Origin: Dehalococcoidales bacterium
GTDB lineage: Bacteria; Chloroflexota; Dehalococcoidia; Dehalococcoidales; UBA5760
DNA length: 15,155 nt
Direction of reading: 5' to 3'
Assembly: GCA_028710655.1 (NCBI GenBank)
Contig: JAQTTS010000018.1
Span: forward strand, 1-15,155
The translations under genes were made by a program, and so were the position numbers. Positions 1-7,475 of the stretch are shown here, in pieces (position 1 is the stretch's first letter; every line of letters begins with the position of its first letter). The notes under the pieces were generated by a model. That model had not been told where the DNA came from. It saw nothing but the letters and a program-made list of their open reading frames with translations, and made no database searches.

Positions 1-85
1 GAGACACTCTTCCCGCCAGGATTCGCTGGATATCAATAGCCTGGGCGGTACTGACTCTCCAACTGTGCAGTCTTGCTACCTTCAT
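1..85 (-). CDS. nfi: Endonuclease V-like protein, N-terminal fragment (runs off the left edge)
   Basis: Reading leftwards from an ATG at 85-83, an open frame of 28 codons continues to the window edge. It begins MKVARLHSWRVSTAQAIDIQ. This resembles the start of endonuclease V (deoxyinosine 3'-endonuclease), where an N-terminal 'LHSW...' stretch precedes a helix that leads into the RNase H-like catalytic core. Endonuclease V nicks DNA near deaminated bases, mainly hypoxanthine. The catalytic aspartates lie beyond the window, so the call rests only on N-terminal resemblance and on a very good promoter placed exactly for this start. There is no ribosome binding site separate from the promoter's -10 box, so the message is probably leaderless. 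It diverges from rpsP. Confidence 0.55.
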   Translation of the reverse strand, partial: MKVARLHSWRVSTAQAIDIQRILAGRVS

Positions 86-91
86 CTTCTG

Positions 92-121
92 ATTATAGCT
101 ATTGTGACGACTTCCTGGCAA
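92..121 (-). promoter_or_regulatory. Sigma-70-type promoter of the endonuclease V-like gene; predicts a leaderless mRNA
   Basis: On the minus strand there is a -35 box TTGCCA (121-116), an 18-bp spacer and a perfect -10 box TATAAT (97-92). Transcription would normally start about 7 bases past the -10, at about position 85, which is the A of the ATG. The boxes are seen directly; the start point is inferred from spacing. Confidence 0.7.
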
Positions 122-153
122 ATATGACCGCTGTGGTGTTACAGACGTAGCTA

Positions 154-183
154 TTGACAGCCAAATAGTCGGTAGCGCATAAT
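154..183 (+). promoter_or_regulatory. Sigma-70-type promoter of rpsP-khpA
   Basis: A perfect -35 box TTGACA (154-159), an 18-bp spacer and a -10 box CATAAT (178-183) predict a start near 190 and a 5' leader of about 28 bases. A second -10-like GATAAT at 187-192 has no matching -35. The leader carries the Shine-Dalgarno GAGGAAGG at 199-206. Confidence 0.7.
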
Positions 184-217
184 AGGGATAATATTAACGA
201 GGAAGGTTGCTGAGCAA

Positions 218-487
218 TTGGTAAAAATCAGGTTACGAAGAGTAGGAGCGAAGAAGAGGCCGAGTTACCGGATGGTGATTGCCGATACCCGGGCGCCTCG
301 CGACGGAGCGTTCATCGAAGTTATCGGGCATTTTGATCCCCTGACTGAGCCGGAGACAGTCGTGATTGATGAAGAGAGGGCATTACACTGGCTGGGGCAG
401 GGAGCGCAACCAACAGTTACTGCTAATAGGCTGCTATCCAAAACAGGGATCATAGAAAAGTTCAAGAAAGTCAAGGAGAAAGCATGA
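218..487 (+). CDS. rpsP: 30S ribosomal protein S16
   Basis: This is the small-subunit ribosomal protein S16, which binds 16S rRNA early in 30S assembly. The 89-residue product matches the family length (about 80-100) and carries the hallmark start [20 protein letters not shown], then the conserved '[20 protein letters not shown]' stretch and the '[17 protein letters not shown]' C-terminal part. The start codon is TTG at 218: it gives exactly the conserved N-terminus, there is no ATG nearby, and GAGGAAGG lies 11 bases upstream. It has its own promoter, and its stop overlaps the khpA start as ATGA. In many bacteria rpsP is followed by rimM, trmD and rplS; here the unit ends after khpA. Confidence 0.97.
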   Translation: MVKIRLRRVGAKKRPSYRMVIADTRAPRDGAFIEVIGHFDPLTEPETVVIDEERALHWLGQGAQPTVTANRLLSKTGIIEKFKKVKEKA

Positions 488-711
488 AAGAACTAATAGA
501 ATACATCGCCAAATCAATTGTCAATGCACCTGACGACGTGGTGGTTACCGAAGAAAACGATGAAGAGGGCACCAAGTTTACCCTGCAGGTTGCCGATGAC
601 GATAAGGGAAGGGTTATTGGTAAACAGGGTCGAATTGCTGCCGCAATAAGAACCTTGATAAGGGTGAAAGCAGCTAAGGCAGGCACCAGGGCATCACTCG
701 AAATTCTCTAA
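484..711 (+). CDS. khpA: KhpA, KH-domain RNA-binding protein (YlqC family)
   Basis: This is a 75-residue single KH domain protein. The RNA-binding GXXG loop is visible as IGKQGR at about residues 46-51, within '[24 protein letters not shown]'. KhpA proteins bind many RNAs, often pair with the Jag/KhpB protein, and affect cell division and ribosome-related processes in Gram-positive bacteria; the role in this lineage is inferred. The ATG at 484 overlaps the rpsP stop by 4 bases and has AAGGAG at 473-478 five bases upstream, so the two genes are translationally coupled. The rpsP-khpA order is widespread. The downstream hairpin at 777-814 likely ends the transcript. Confidence 0.93.
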   Translation: MKELIEYIAKSIVNAPDDVVVTEENDEEGTKFTLQVADDDKGRVIGKQGRIAAAIRTLIRVKAAKAGTRASLEIL

Positions 712-776
712 AAGAACAGCCTTTTTGTTTATCAGCGGTTTAGATAGTCTGGATAGTAGTCTCTCAAGTAATAAAT

Positions 777-814
777 ATCCCCTCTCTGCTAGATACTCTG
801 AGCAGAGAGGGGAT
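777..814. terminator. Bidirectional transcription terminator between convergent khpA and the DUF151 gene
   Basis: A perfect 14-bp inverted repeat (777-790 and 801-814) encloses a 10-base loop. The stem core CCCCTCTCTGCT / AGCAGAGAGGGG is GC-rich. The flank is moderately T-rich on both strands rather than a clean T run: plus strand after 815 reads GTGTTATTTATA, and the minus strand reads ATTTATTACTTG. Its place between two convergent genes fits a shared terminator. Confidence 0.75.
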
Positions 815-873
815 GTGTTATTTATACCATAATAATTAGGCGACACAGGGTCGGGCTTACATAGGGGACGGGT

Positions 874-1428
874 TTACGACTTACGCTTATCAAAATCATC
901 CAGGTCAAGGGTGTTGATAAATTCCTGAAAGGCCGACATCTTTTTCATCTCTTCTTCACTAACTGCTTTGTTCTCACCCTCGGTATCATCTATGCCATGT
1001 TCCCCAAAGGTAGGTTTCCCGGTCTCCTTATCCAGGAAAATGCCGGCCTTGTCCAGGACCGACTCTTCGGCATAGATAGGGACCTCCGCCCACACGGCAA
1101 GGGCTAGAGCATCGCTGGGGCGGGAGTCTACCTCCATTAATCCACCGTCCACGTTGAGTAAAATCCGGGCGTAGAAGGTATCGTTCTTCAGGTCGCTGAC
1201 GATGATAGAATTGATGCTGGCTCCCAGGACTTCTATCACCGATTGTAATAGATCATGAGTCAGAGGCCGCGGAACGTTAACATTTTGCAGCTTGACCGCT
1301 ATAGCATCCGCTTCGGCAGCGCCGATCCAGATAGGCAGATAACGCTCCGTATCCTTCTCCCTTAAGATTACCACCCGCTGGTAGTTCATCAGACTGACCC
1401 GAATGCTATCAATGGTCATTTCTATCAT
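874..1428 (-). CDS. Bifunctional nuclease (BFN/DUF151) domain protein
   Basis: This 184-residue protein has the DUF151 'bifunctional nuclease' domain in its first ~135 residues. Recognisable parts are a core 'VVILREKDTERYLPIWIGAAEADAIA', then 'RPLTHDLLQSVIEVLGA' and 'EVDSRPSDALALAVWAEVPIYAEESVL'. Plant and some bacterial members have DNase and RNase activity; most bacterial members are uncharacterised. The acidic, lysine-rich C-terminal tail (about residues 140-184) ends in a short helix-like stretch where related proteins sometimes carry a UvrB/UvrC-like motif; I cannot confirm that here. The ATG at 1428 has GGAGG (1439-1435) six bases upstream, which favours it over the internal ATG at 1419. 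The gene has its own promoter and converges on khpA. Confidence 0.88.
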   Translation of the reverse strand: MIEMTIDSIRVSLMNYQRVVILREKDTERYLPIWIGAAEADAIAVKLQNVNVPRPLTHDLLQSVIEVLGASINSIIVSDLKNDTFYARILLNVDGGLMEVDSRPSDALALAVWAEVPIYAEESVLDKAGIFLDKETGKPTFGEHGIDDTEGENKAVSEEEMKKMSAFQEFINTLDLDDFDKRKS

Positions 1429-1455
1429 CGCTTGCCTCCACTTTCAGCTAGTTTA

Positions 1456-1484
1456 ATTCTACCTTTCGGCAAAACTACTGTCAA
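1456..1484 (-). promoter_or_regulatory. Sigma-70-type promoter of the DUF151 gene
   Basis: On the minus strand there is a perfect -35 box TTGACA (1484-1479), a 17-bp spacer and a -10 box TAGAAT (1461-1456). Transcription should start near 1449, giving a leader of about 20 bases that contains the GGAGG ribosome binding site. It lies back to back with the ppsA promoter. Confidence 0.75.
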
Positions 1485-1500
1485 CCAGAAACATATGATA

Positions 1501-1509
1501 TGATATAAT
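1501..1509 (+). promoter_or_regulatory. Extended -10 promoter of the ppsA-dgt-dnaG-rpoD gene run
   Basis: TGATATAAT at 1501-1509 is a textbook extended -10 element (TGn plus TATAAT). No good -35 box stands 16-18 bp upstream (the 17-bp position reads TCAACC), and that stretch overlaps the -35 of the divergent promoter. Transcription should start near 1516. The ribosome binding site is AAGGGGGA at 1552-1559. Confidence 0.65.
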
Positions 1510-1512
1510 TAA

Positions 1513-1539
1513 ACGCTACGCAAAAAACTGATGTAGCGT
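1513..1539. promoter_or_regulatory. Inverted repeat over the ppsA transcription start, candidate operator
   Basis: A perfect 7-bp inverted repeat, ACGCTAC (1513-1519) and GTAGCGT (1533-1539), has a 13-base A-rich centre and spans 27 bp. Its left arm straddles the predicted transcription start (~1516), so most of that arm would not be fully present as RNA. A protein-binding operator is therefore more likely than an RNA hairpin. The regulator is unknown. Confidence 0.4.
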
Positions 1540-1568
1540 ATATTAATTTCTAAGGGGGATCTTTTATC

Positions 1569-3830
1569 ATGCGCAGTGGTGAGAAAGCCATCCTCTGGTT
1601 CAGTGAGATTACGAAGAGCGATATACCCGTTGTCGGCGGCAAGGGGGCTAACCTGGGTGAAATGACCAATGCCGGCATCCCTGTACCCCCGGGCTTTGTG
1701 GTAACTGCCAATGCCTATTTCGACTTTCTCAAGCAGACAGGAACAACTGATAAGATTCGCCATCTCCTTCAACCGCTGAATGTTGATGACAGCAAACAAC
1801 TTCAGCAAACGGCAGCAAAGGTGCGGGAGGTAGTCCTTAAGGCTGTTATGCCGCCGGAGCTGGTAAACGAGATTAAGGATGCTTATGCCAAATTGGGTGG
1901 TGGTCTGGTTGCGGTACGTTCCTCGGCCACTGCCGAAGACCTGCCGGAGGCTTCGTTTGCCGGGCAGCAGAGTACCTATCTCAATATACGGGATGAGAAA
2001 GGGGTTGTCGCTGCGGTTCATAGCTGCTGGGCATCTCTTTTCGAAGCACGTGCGATATTCTACAGGGAGAAACAGGGATTTGATCACTTTAAGGTTGGCA
2101 TTGCTGTTCCGGTACAGAGGATGGTACAGTCGGAAGCTTCCGGAGTCATGTTTACCGTGGAACCGGTAACCAGTGCTACCAACGAGATTGTCATCGAAGC
2201 GATATATGGTCTGGGAGAAGCTATCGTATCGGGGGAAGAGAACCCGGATCTCTACATTGTCGATAAAGAGAGCTTAAGTATCATCTCAAAGAAGATGAGC
2301 CGGCAGGACCGGCAGTTGATTATTAATCCTGACCGAAGTGATGAAAAAACCAATATCTGGGTGCAGGTTCCTGCCTCAATTCGGTCCCTGCAAAAAATAA
2401 CCGATGAGGATATAACCGCACTGGCCGGCGTCGGAAAACAGATAGAGAAGCATTATGGAATGCCCCAGGATGTCGAATGGGCTAAGGAAGGAAAGGAAAT
2501 ATTTATCGTTCAGACCCGTCCGGTAACTACCGTGAAAAAATTCACCGAGGTCGAGCCGGAAATAAAAGCTCCGGTGCTCTTAAAAGGGGTATCCGCCAGC
2601 CCTGGCCTCGCTTCAGGGCCGGTAGTAATCGTACTGGATGCCTCTCAGATTGACCGGGTGACCGAAGGGGATATTCTGGTTGCTGAAATGACTACTCCCG
2701 ATTTCGTACCGGCGATGAAAAGAGCGGCTGCCATTGTCACCAACCGCGGGGGTAGGACTGCGCATGCCGCGATTATCAGCCGCGAACTGGGTATTCCCTG
2801 TGTCGTAGGTACCGAAAAAGCCACCGAAATTTTGAGTGATAACCAGGTGATCACTGTGGATGGCGCGCACGGTAAGATTTATGATGGCAAGGTAACTCGG
2901 AGAATACAGACCGCTTCGGTTTCCGGTGTCCTTCAGTCAACGATTAAGACCAAGACCAGGGTGTATGTTAACCTGGCCCAGCCGGAGCTGGTCGACTCAG
3001 TGGCGGCCCGCAATGTGGATGGTGTCGGCCTGCTGCGTGCCGAGTTTATGGTTGCCCATATCGGGGAGCACCCCAGTTATATGCTCAGCCAGAACAGGGG
3101 AGATGAATTCAGCAATAAACTTGCCAATGGCATAATGGCTTTTGCTAAAGCCTTTAACCCCCGTCCGGTAGTATACCGGACAAACGATTTCAAGACCAAC
3201 GAATACCGGTCGCTTAAGGGTGGGGAGGAGTACGAAGAAGTCGAAGAGAACCCGATGCTCGGCTACCGGGGGGCTTCGCGATACATCAAGGATATTGATG
3301 TCTTCAGGCTGGAGTTGAATGCCATCAAGAAGGTAAGGCGGGAATATTCTAATCTGTGGGTCATGATTCCATTTGTGCGGACCGTCAGTGAGCTCTCCCG
3401 GACACTGGAAGTCATGGCAGCAGAGGGGCTGAAGCGCTCCAGCGACTTCAAGATATGGATGATGGTGGAGTTGCCATCTAACGTAATTCTGATCGAGAAG
3501 TTCCTTGCCTGTGGCATCGACGGTGTATCGATCGGCTCTAACGACCTGACTCAGCTTACTCTGGGTGTTGATCGGGATAATGCGGTACTGGCCCAGTCAT
3601 TCGATGAGCGTGATGAGGCGGTACTCCTCTCTCTGGAAAAGGTTATCAGGGCAGCTAATAGTATGGGGGTTACCTCTTCCATCTGCGGTCAGGCGCCATC
3701 GGTATATCCCGACCTTACCGAAAAGCTGGTCAAATGGGGAATTACCTCCGTTTCGGTAAGTCCGGATATGATTGGCGTTACCAGAGAAATAGTCTCCAGG
3801 GCAGAAGCAAAACTGAAGCTTAATGGTTAG
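1569..3830 (+). CDS. ppsA: Phosphoenolpyruvate synthase (pyruvate, water dikinase)
   Basis: This enzyme makes PEP, AMP and phosphate from pyruvate, ATP and water, feeding gluconeogenesis from acetate-derived pyruvate. At 753 residues it is close to the family length (about 790 in E. coli). The order is: an N-terminal ATP-grasp domain ('VVGGKGANLGEM' near residue 21, 'AVRSSATAEDLPEASFAGQQ' near 115); the swivelling phosphohistidine domain with GGRTAHAAIISRELGIPCVV, catalytic His at about 399; and a C-terminal PEP-utilising barrel with 'GSNDLTQLTLGVDRD' (about 656-670) and CGQAPS, catalytic Cys at about 706. CGQ rather than CGE and the SNDLTQ context fit PEP synthase better than pyruvate phosphate dikinase. 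The ATG has AAGGGGGA upstream. Its last 8 bases overlap dgt, and it heads the five-gene run. Confidence 0.93.
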   Translation: MRSGEKAILWFSEITKSDIPVVGGKGANLGEMTNAGIPVPPGFVVTANAYFDFLKQTGTTDKIRHLLQPLNVDDSKQLQQTAAKVREVVLKAVMPPELVNEIKDAYAKLGGGLVAVRSSATAEDLPEASFAGQQSTYLNIRDEKGVVAAVHSCWASLFEARAIFYREKQGFDHFKVGIAVPVQRMVQSEASGVMFTVEPVTSATNEIVIEAIYGLGEAIVSGEENPDLYIVDKESLSIISKKMSRQDRQLIINPDRSDEKTNIWVQVPASIRSLQKITDEDITALAGVGKQIEKHYGMPQDVEWAKEGKEIFIVQTRPVTTVKKFTEVEPEIKAPVLLKGVSASPGLASGPVVIVLDASQIDRVTEGDILVAEMTTPDFVPAMKRAAAIVTNRGGRTAHAAIISRELGIPCVVGTEKATEILSDNQVITVDGAHGKIYDGKVTRRIQTASVSGVLQSTIKTKTRVYVNLAQPELVDSVAARNVDGVGLLRAEFMVAHIGEHPSYMLSQNRGDEFSNKLANGIMAFAKAFNPRPVVYRTNDFKTNEYRSLKGGEEYEEVEENPMLGYRGASRYIKDIDVFRLELNAIKKVRREYSNLWVMIPFVRTVSELSRTLEVMAAEGLKRSSDFKIWMMVELPSNVILIEKFLACGIDGVSIGSNDLTQLTLGVDRDNAVLAQSFDERDEAVLLSLEKVIRAANSMGVTSSICGQAPSVYPDLTEKLVKWGITSVSVSPDMIGVTREIVSRAEAKLKLNG

Positions 3831-4866
3831 CCGGCTTAATATCCGTCAGTCTGCTGAAGAAAGAGAGGCAGCTCTTTCCCCTAATGCGGCGAAAAGCAGG
3901 CAGTCGCGGGGCCGTCTCAAGCCGGAAGACCCCTGCCCCATCCGTACCGCTTTTCAGCGTGATCGTGACCGTATTATCCATTCCAAGGCCTTCCGTCGCC
4001 TTAAACACAAGACTCAGGTATTTATTGCGCCTTTGGGCGACCACTATGTAACCCGATTGACTCATACCCTTGAGGTATCTCAGATAGCGCGTACCATCGC
4101 TCGTGCCCTGAACCTGAATGAGGATCTGACTGAGGCAATCGCCCTGGGGCATGACCTGGGCCATACCCCATTCGGCCATATGGGCGAGGATGTGCTGAAC
4201 GAGCTCTACTCCCGGGGTTTCCGACATAACGAGCAGAGCCTGAGAGTGGTTGATTTGCTTGAGAATGATGGCCAGGGACTCAATCTTACCTGGGAAGTAC
4301 GGGATGGTATCGTTAATCACTCCAAGACAAGGACAGAGATTATGGGAAAGGATTGGGGCAGGGTAAATACCCTGGAGGGAGAGGTATGCAAAATTGGTGA
4401 TATCATTGCCTATATTAACCATGATATTGGTGATGCGATAAGAGCGGGCATTATTACTGATGGTGAACTGCCGATATCAGCAATCAGGGTGCTGGGGTTG
4501 TCTCATTCGCAGCGTATCAATACCATGGTCTCTGATATCATTGAGTATTCCTGGCAGGCAGTAAACGGCTCAGATGCACACATTGATCCCGCTATTGGCA
4601 TGAGCTGTGAAGTGATGGAGGCAACCAGTACTCTGCGCAGGTTCCTCTTTGAACGGGTGTATGATCCCATCTCAAGAGGAGAAGAGGCAGAGAAGGCAAG
4701 GCGGGTAATTCGCCGGTTATACCAGTACTTCAATCAGGGTGAAGACAAATTGCCGCCGGAGTACCGTCTTTATAGTGATGAAATGGAAAGGAGGGTGGTT
4801 GATCATATTGCTGGTATGACTGACCATTATGCCCTGAGAATGGCTGCGGAGATAGAAGAGGGTTGA
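3823..4866 (+). CDS. dgt: Deoxyguanosinetriphosphate triphosphohydrolase-like protein (HD domain dNTPase)
   Basis: This is a Dgt-family enzyme that splits dNTPs into deoxynucleoside and triphosphate. The 347-residue product has the family start ('LSPNAAKSRQSRGR', 'RTAFQRDRDRIIHSKAFRRLKHKTQVF') and the metal-binding HD residues: His at about 81 in RLTHTLEV, His-Asp at about 110-111 in LGHDLGHTPFGH, and Asp at about 193 in 'IGDIIAYINHD'. It lacks the extra length of the E. coli enzyme (about 500 residues), placing it with the shorter group often named 'dGTPase-like', some of which act on several dNTPs. The ATG at 3823 lies inside the ppsA end (8-base overlap) with only a weak GAAG upstream, suggesting translational coupling. 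It sits three genes from primase, which fits a role in tuning dNTP pools for replication. Confidence 0.92.
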   Translation: MVSRLNIRQSAEEREAALSPNAAKSRQSRGRLKPEDPCPIRTAFQRDRDRIIHSKAFRRLKHKTQVFIAPLGDHYVTRLTHTLEVSQIARTIARALNLNEDLTEAIALGHDLGHTPFGHMGEDVLNELYSRGFRHNEQSLRVVDLLENDGQGLNLTWEVRDGIVNHSKTRTEIMGKDWGRVNTLEGEVCKIGDIIAYINHDIGDAIRAGIITDGELPISAIRVLGLSHSQRINTMVSDIIEYSWQAVNGSDAHIDPAIGMSCEVMEATSTLRRFLFERVYDPISRGEEAEKARRVIRRLYQYFNQGEDKLPPEYRLYSDEMERRVVDHIAGMTDHYALRMAAEIEEG

Positions 4867-5619
4867 ATGAGACGGAAGAGGCGGTTGCTACTTGGAGTGT
4901 ACCTGGTGGTTGTGCTGGGAGCCTTATGCGGCTTGCTGGCCTTCTTCGGAGCGGCCTGCCTGTCGGGTGGAGGACTTTCTGACGACCAAACCCCGGAGCC
5001 GGCGGTAAGCCTATCCCAACCTGCTCAACAGCGTCCCCAGAGTGTCGAGTACTATGTTGAGTCAGCCGACCCGTTGATCAGGAATACCGCGGTATCGACG
5101 GTCCAGGACTGTCCGGCTGAGATAGAGGCTAACTCGGCGGTCTGGAAGATATGGCAAATCAACCGATGGGTAGCCGTTAATATCAAATATGTCAGCGACC
5201 CCAGGGGACACAACTATTTTGCCTATGCCCATGAGACCATCAATACCGGAGGTGGCGACTGCGATGATTTCGCCATTCTGCTGGCCAGCCTGTACGAATC
5301 GGTTGGTCTGGATGCCGCCATCGCCAGTATTGACACGGATGACGACTGGATAATGGATCATATGACCTGCCTCGTCTACTATTCCGGAGACGGTGAGGCT
5401 TTCATTGAAGAGGAGAAGACGATACTGGATGTTTTAGGAATGAGTAGTGACGCCCGCATACTCTGTTTTGATCCGGCGAATTCCAATCTCCTGCCCAAAA
5501 AATACAGCAGTGGGATATGGGTTGTTGCTGATCCCACCATGGCGATAGTTAAGGAAAAAGTGGGTTATGTTGCCCACAAGCCCTATCAGGCAGTATTAGT
5601 CATCGATGTCGGTAGCTGA
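4867..5619 (+). CDS. Exported or membrane-anchored transglutaminase-like cysteine protease-fold protein
   Basis: This 250-residue protein starts with a basic run and a hydrophobic segment (residues 2-30), followed by GAAC with Cys at 31. This could be a weak lipobox (lipoprotein) or simply a signal anchor. A low-complexity Pro/Gln/Ser linker (about 38-60) leads to a transglutaminase-like domain. The likely catalytic triad is Cys 132 in GGGDCDDFA, His 165 in DHMTC and Asp 222 in VVADPT. Such domains act as proteases, peptidases or crosslinking enzymes, often on cell-surface substrates; the substrate here is unknown. The ATG follows the dgt stop with no gap, and GAAGAGGG at 4855-4862 serves as ribosome binding site. 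Why a surface enzyme sits between dgt and dnaG is unclear. Confidence 0.8.
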   Translation: MRRKRRLLLGVYLVVVLGALCGLLAFFGAACLSGGGLSDDQTPEPAVSLSQPAQQRPQSVEYYVESADPLIRNTAVSTVQDCPAEIEANSAVWKIWQINRWVAVNIKYVSDPRGHNYFAYAHETINTGGGDCDDFAILLASLYESVGLDAAIASIDTDDDWIMDHMTCLVYYSGDGEAFIEEEKTILDVLGMSSDARILCFDPANSNLLPKKYSSGIWVVADPTMAIVKEKVGYVAHKPYQAVLVIDVGS

Positions 5620-5669
5620 TAGAATATGTATTGGGTAGTTGAAGAGAGACGACGGGACAGGTTTTGGTG

Positions 5670-7475
5670 ATGAGTGTCATTGAAGAGGTAAAGCAGAGGG
5701 CTGACATCGTTGACATCATCAGCCAGTATACTTCGCTGACCAAGTCGGGGCGCACATTGAGAGGGCTATGTCCGTTCCACAGTGAGAAGACCCCCTCTTT
5801 TTTTGTCTATCCCGAGCAGCAGAGTTGGCACTGTTTTGGCGCCTGCGGCACCGGCGGTGACGTCTTTTCTTTCCTTATGAAAAAAGAGGGCATTGATTTT
5901 GGGGAAGCCCTGCGATTGCTGGGGGAAAGGGTCGGTGTCAGCATACCATCAAGGTCTGAGTCTCGTGTCGGAAAAGATGATAAGGAGAGGCTTTATCAGA
6001 TTAACGAAGCTGCCGCCCGGTATTTTCATGAGCTGCTCTTGAAATCACCAGTCGCAGAGAAGGCGAGGGAATATGCAGCTAATCGAGGCCTCTCACTGGA
6101 GACTATCACCAGCTTTCGGCTGGGCTTCAGTCTGAATAGCTGGGACGCACTAAAAAAGTACCTGGATGAGAGGGGATATACTGAGAAAGAACTGCTTAAC
6201 GGGGGCCTGGTAACCGAGAAAGAGGCGGGGGGAAGCTATGACCGCTTTCGTAACCGGTTGATATTCCCGATACGTGATGCTAAGGGGCATATCATCGGTT
6301 TTGGCGCCAGGGCGCTTGATGATTCGTTGCCCAAATACCTCAACTCTCCGCAGACCGCAGTGTTTGATAAAGGTGGTAGTCTGTATGGCATAGATCTGGC
6401 GGCGTCGGCAATTAGAGAGCATGACAAAGTAGTGATTGTGGAAGGCTTTATGGATGCCATCACCGCCCATCGGTGTGGTTTTAGCAATGTGGTTGCTTCA
6501 ATGGGGACTGCGGTTACCGAGAAGCAGATTAATATTTTGAAACGATTAACCAAGAATATAATCTTGGCGCTTGATGCCGATGCTGCCGGTGAGGAAGCGA
6601 TGTTGAGAAGCGTAGGCTATGAGAATGCTCTGGGTGCTGAGGTAAGGGTTATCGTCCTCCCGGAGGGAAAAGACCCCGACAGTGTCATCAAAGAGGATGC
6701 CCGGATCTGGCAGGACTTGCTTGTTAAGTCTATGCCCATCATGGACTACACCTTCAGTATGATTACCGCCGGGCTCGACCTTAGCACGGCCAGAGATAAG
6801 TCACTGGCCGCGGACAGGCTGCTCCCCATCATTGCTGGGATGAATGACATCGTACGCCAGGGGCACTACCTGGAGAAGTTGTCTCGGCTGGTCAATGTTA
6901 CCGAGCGTAACCTGGAAAACGTGTTAAGAAGGATCGAGCCAAAACCGGCTGGCTCACGGGTAAGAGCAGCATGGCAAAAAGTTCCCGAAAAGTCCCTGCG
7001 CTCTGTCTACTCCAGCCCGCTCGAGGAGTATTTCTTGGCCCTCCTATTGCAGCATCCCGAGCTGAAGAAGCGTTCTCAAGATCTTCTGCCGGAATACTTT
7101 GAAAACAGCGAAAACCGTGAGGTATTTACCACCTGGCGGCAGAGCGATGATATACTGTCCTTGAGGGGCGGGCTTGATGTCGCTATTCAAGAATACCTTG
7201 ATTTGCTATTGAAGAAGGACTTAATGGATGACCGGATAGAGCAGAAATATACTGACTGTATCCTTCGCCTGCGTGAGAGGTTTCTACGCGGTCTGGAGGC
7301 AAAAAGAGCCGCGGCACTGGCTCTAGAGGCTGAACTGGGCGGCAGTACCGCCGAGTTAGCCAAGCTGAAGGAGCAGGGGGTAGATACCAGTACCCAGCTG
7401 GGCGAGGTATTTACCCAGAAGAGCAGAGGGGCAGGCATAAAGGGGGTAAGAAATGAATCAGGAAAACACCGATGA
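5670..7475 (+). CDS. dnaG: DNA primase
   Basis: DnaG makes RNA primers for replication. From the ATG at 5670 it has 601 residues, close to the family's ~580-600. The N-terminal CHC2 zinc domain shows Cys 34 and His 37 in [11 protein letters not shown], then Cys 55 and Cys 59 in [10 protein letters not shown]; the last pair is spaced C-X3-C rather than the common C-X2-C. The catalytic core has '[10 protein letters not shown]' (about 192-201) and a Toprim domain with Glu 258 in VEGFMDA and the Asp pair 302/304 in [10 protein letters not shown]. The last ~170 residues look like a helicase-interaction domain. TTG (5664) and GTG (5667) lie in frame just upstream, but the ATG gives the usual 'MSVIEEVK' start and the better spacing from ACAGG. 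The end overlaps rpoD by 23 bases. Confidence 0.96.
   Translation: MSVIEEVKQRADIVDIISQYTSLTKSGRTLRGLCPFHSEKTPSFFVYPEQQSWHCFGACGTGGDVFSFLMKKEGIDFGEALRLLGERVGVSIPSRSESRVGKDDKERLYQINEAAARYFHELLLKSPVAEKAREYAANRGLSLETITSFRLGFSLNSWDALKKYLDERGYTEKELLNGGLVTEKEAGGSYDRFRNRLIFPIRDAKGHIIGFGARALDDSLPKYLNSPQTAVFDKGGSLYGIDLAASAIREHDKVVIVEGFMDAITAHRCGFSNVVASMGTAVTEKQINILKRLTKNIILALDADAAGEEAMLRSVGYENALGAEVRVIVLPEGKDPDSVIKEDARIWQDLLVKSMPIMDYTFSMITAGLDLSTARDKSLAADRLLPIIAGMNDIVRQGHYLEKLSRLVNVTERNLENVLRRIEPKPAGSRVRAAWQKVPEKSLRSVYSSPLEEYFLALLLQHPELKKRSQDLLPEYFENSENREVFTTWRQSDDILSLRGGLDVAIQEYLDLLLKKDLMDDRIEQKYTDCILRLRERFLRGLEAKRAAALALEAELGGSTAELAKLKEQGVDTSTQLGEVFTQKSRGAGIKGVRNESGKHR

Noticed and set aside
709..728. 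AAAAG / CTTTT mini-hairpin directly after khpA
   Set aside because: The stem is 5 bp and nearly all A-T. The 14-bp hairpin at 777-814 is a far better terminator.
1509..2087. 192-codon minus-strand open frame opposite ppsA
   Set aside because: It lies over the conserved ATP-grasp domain of ppsA and its promoter region; the product resembles nothing I know and is an antisense shadow.
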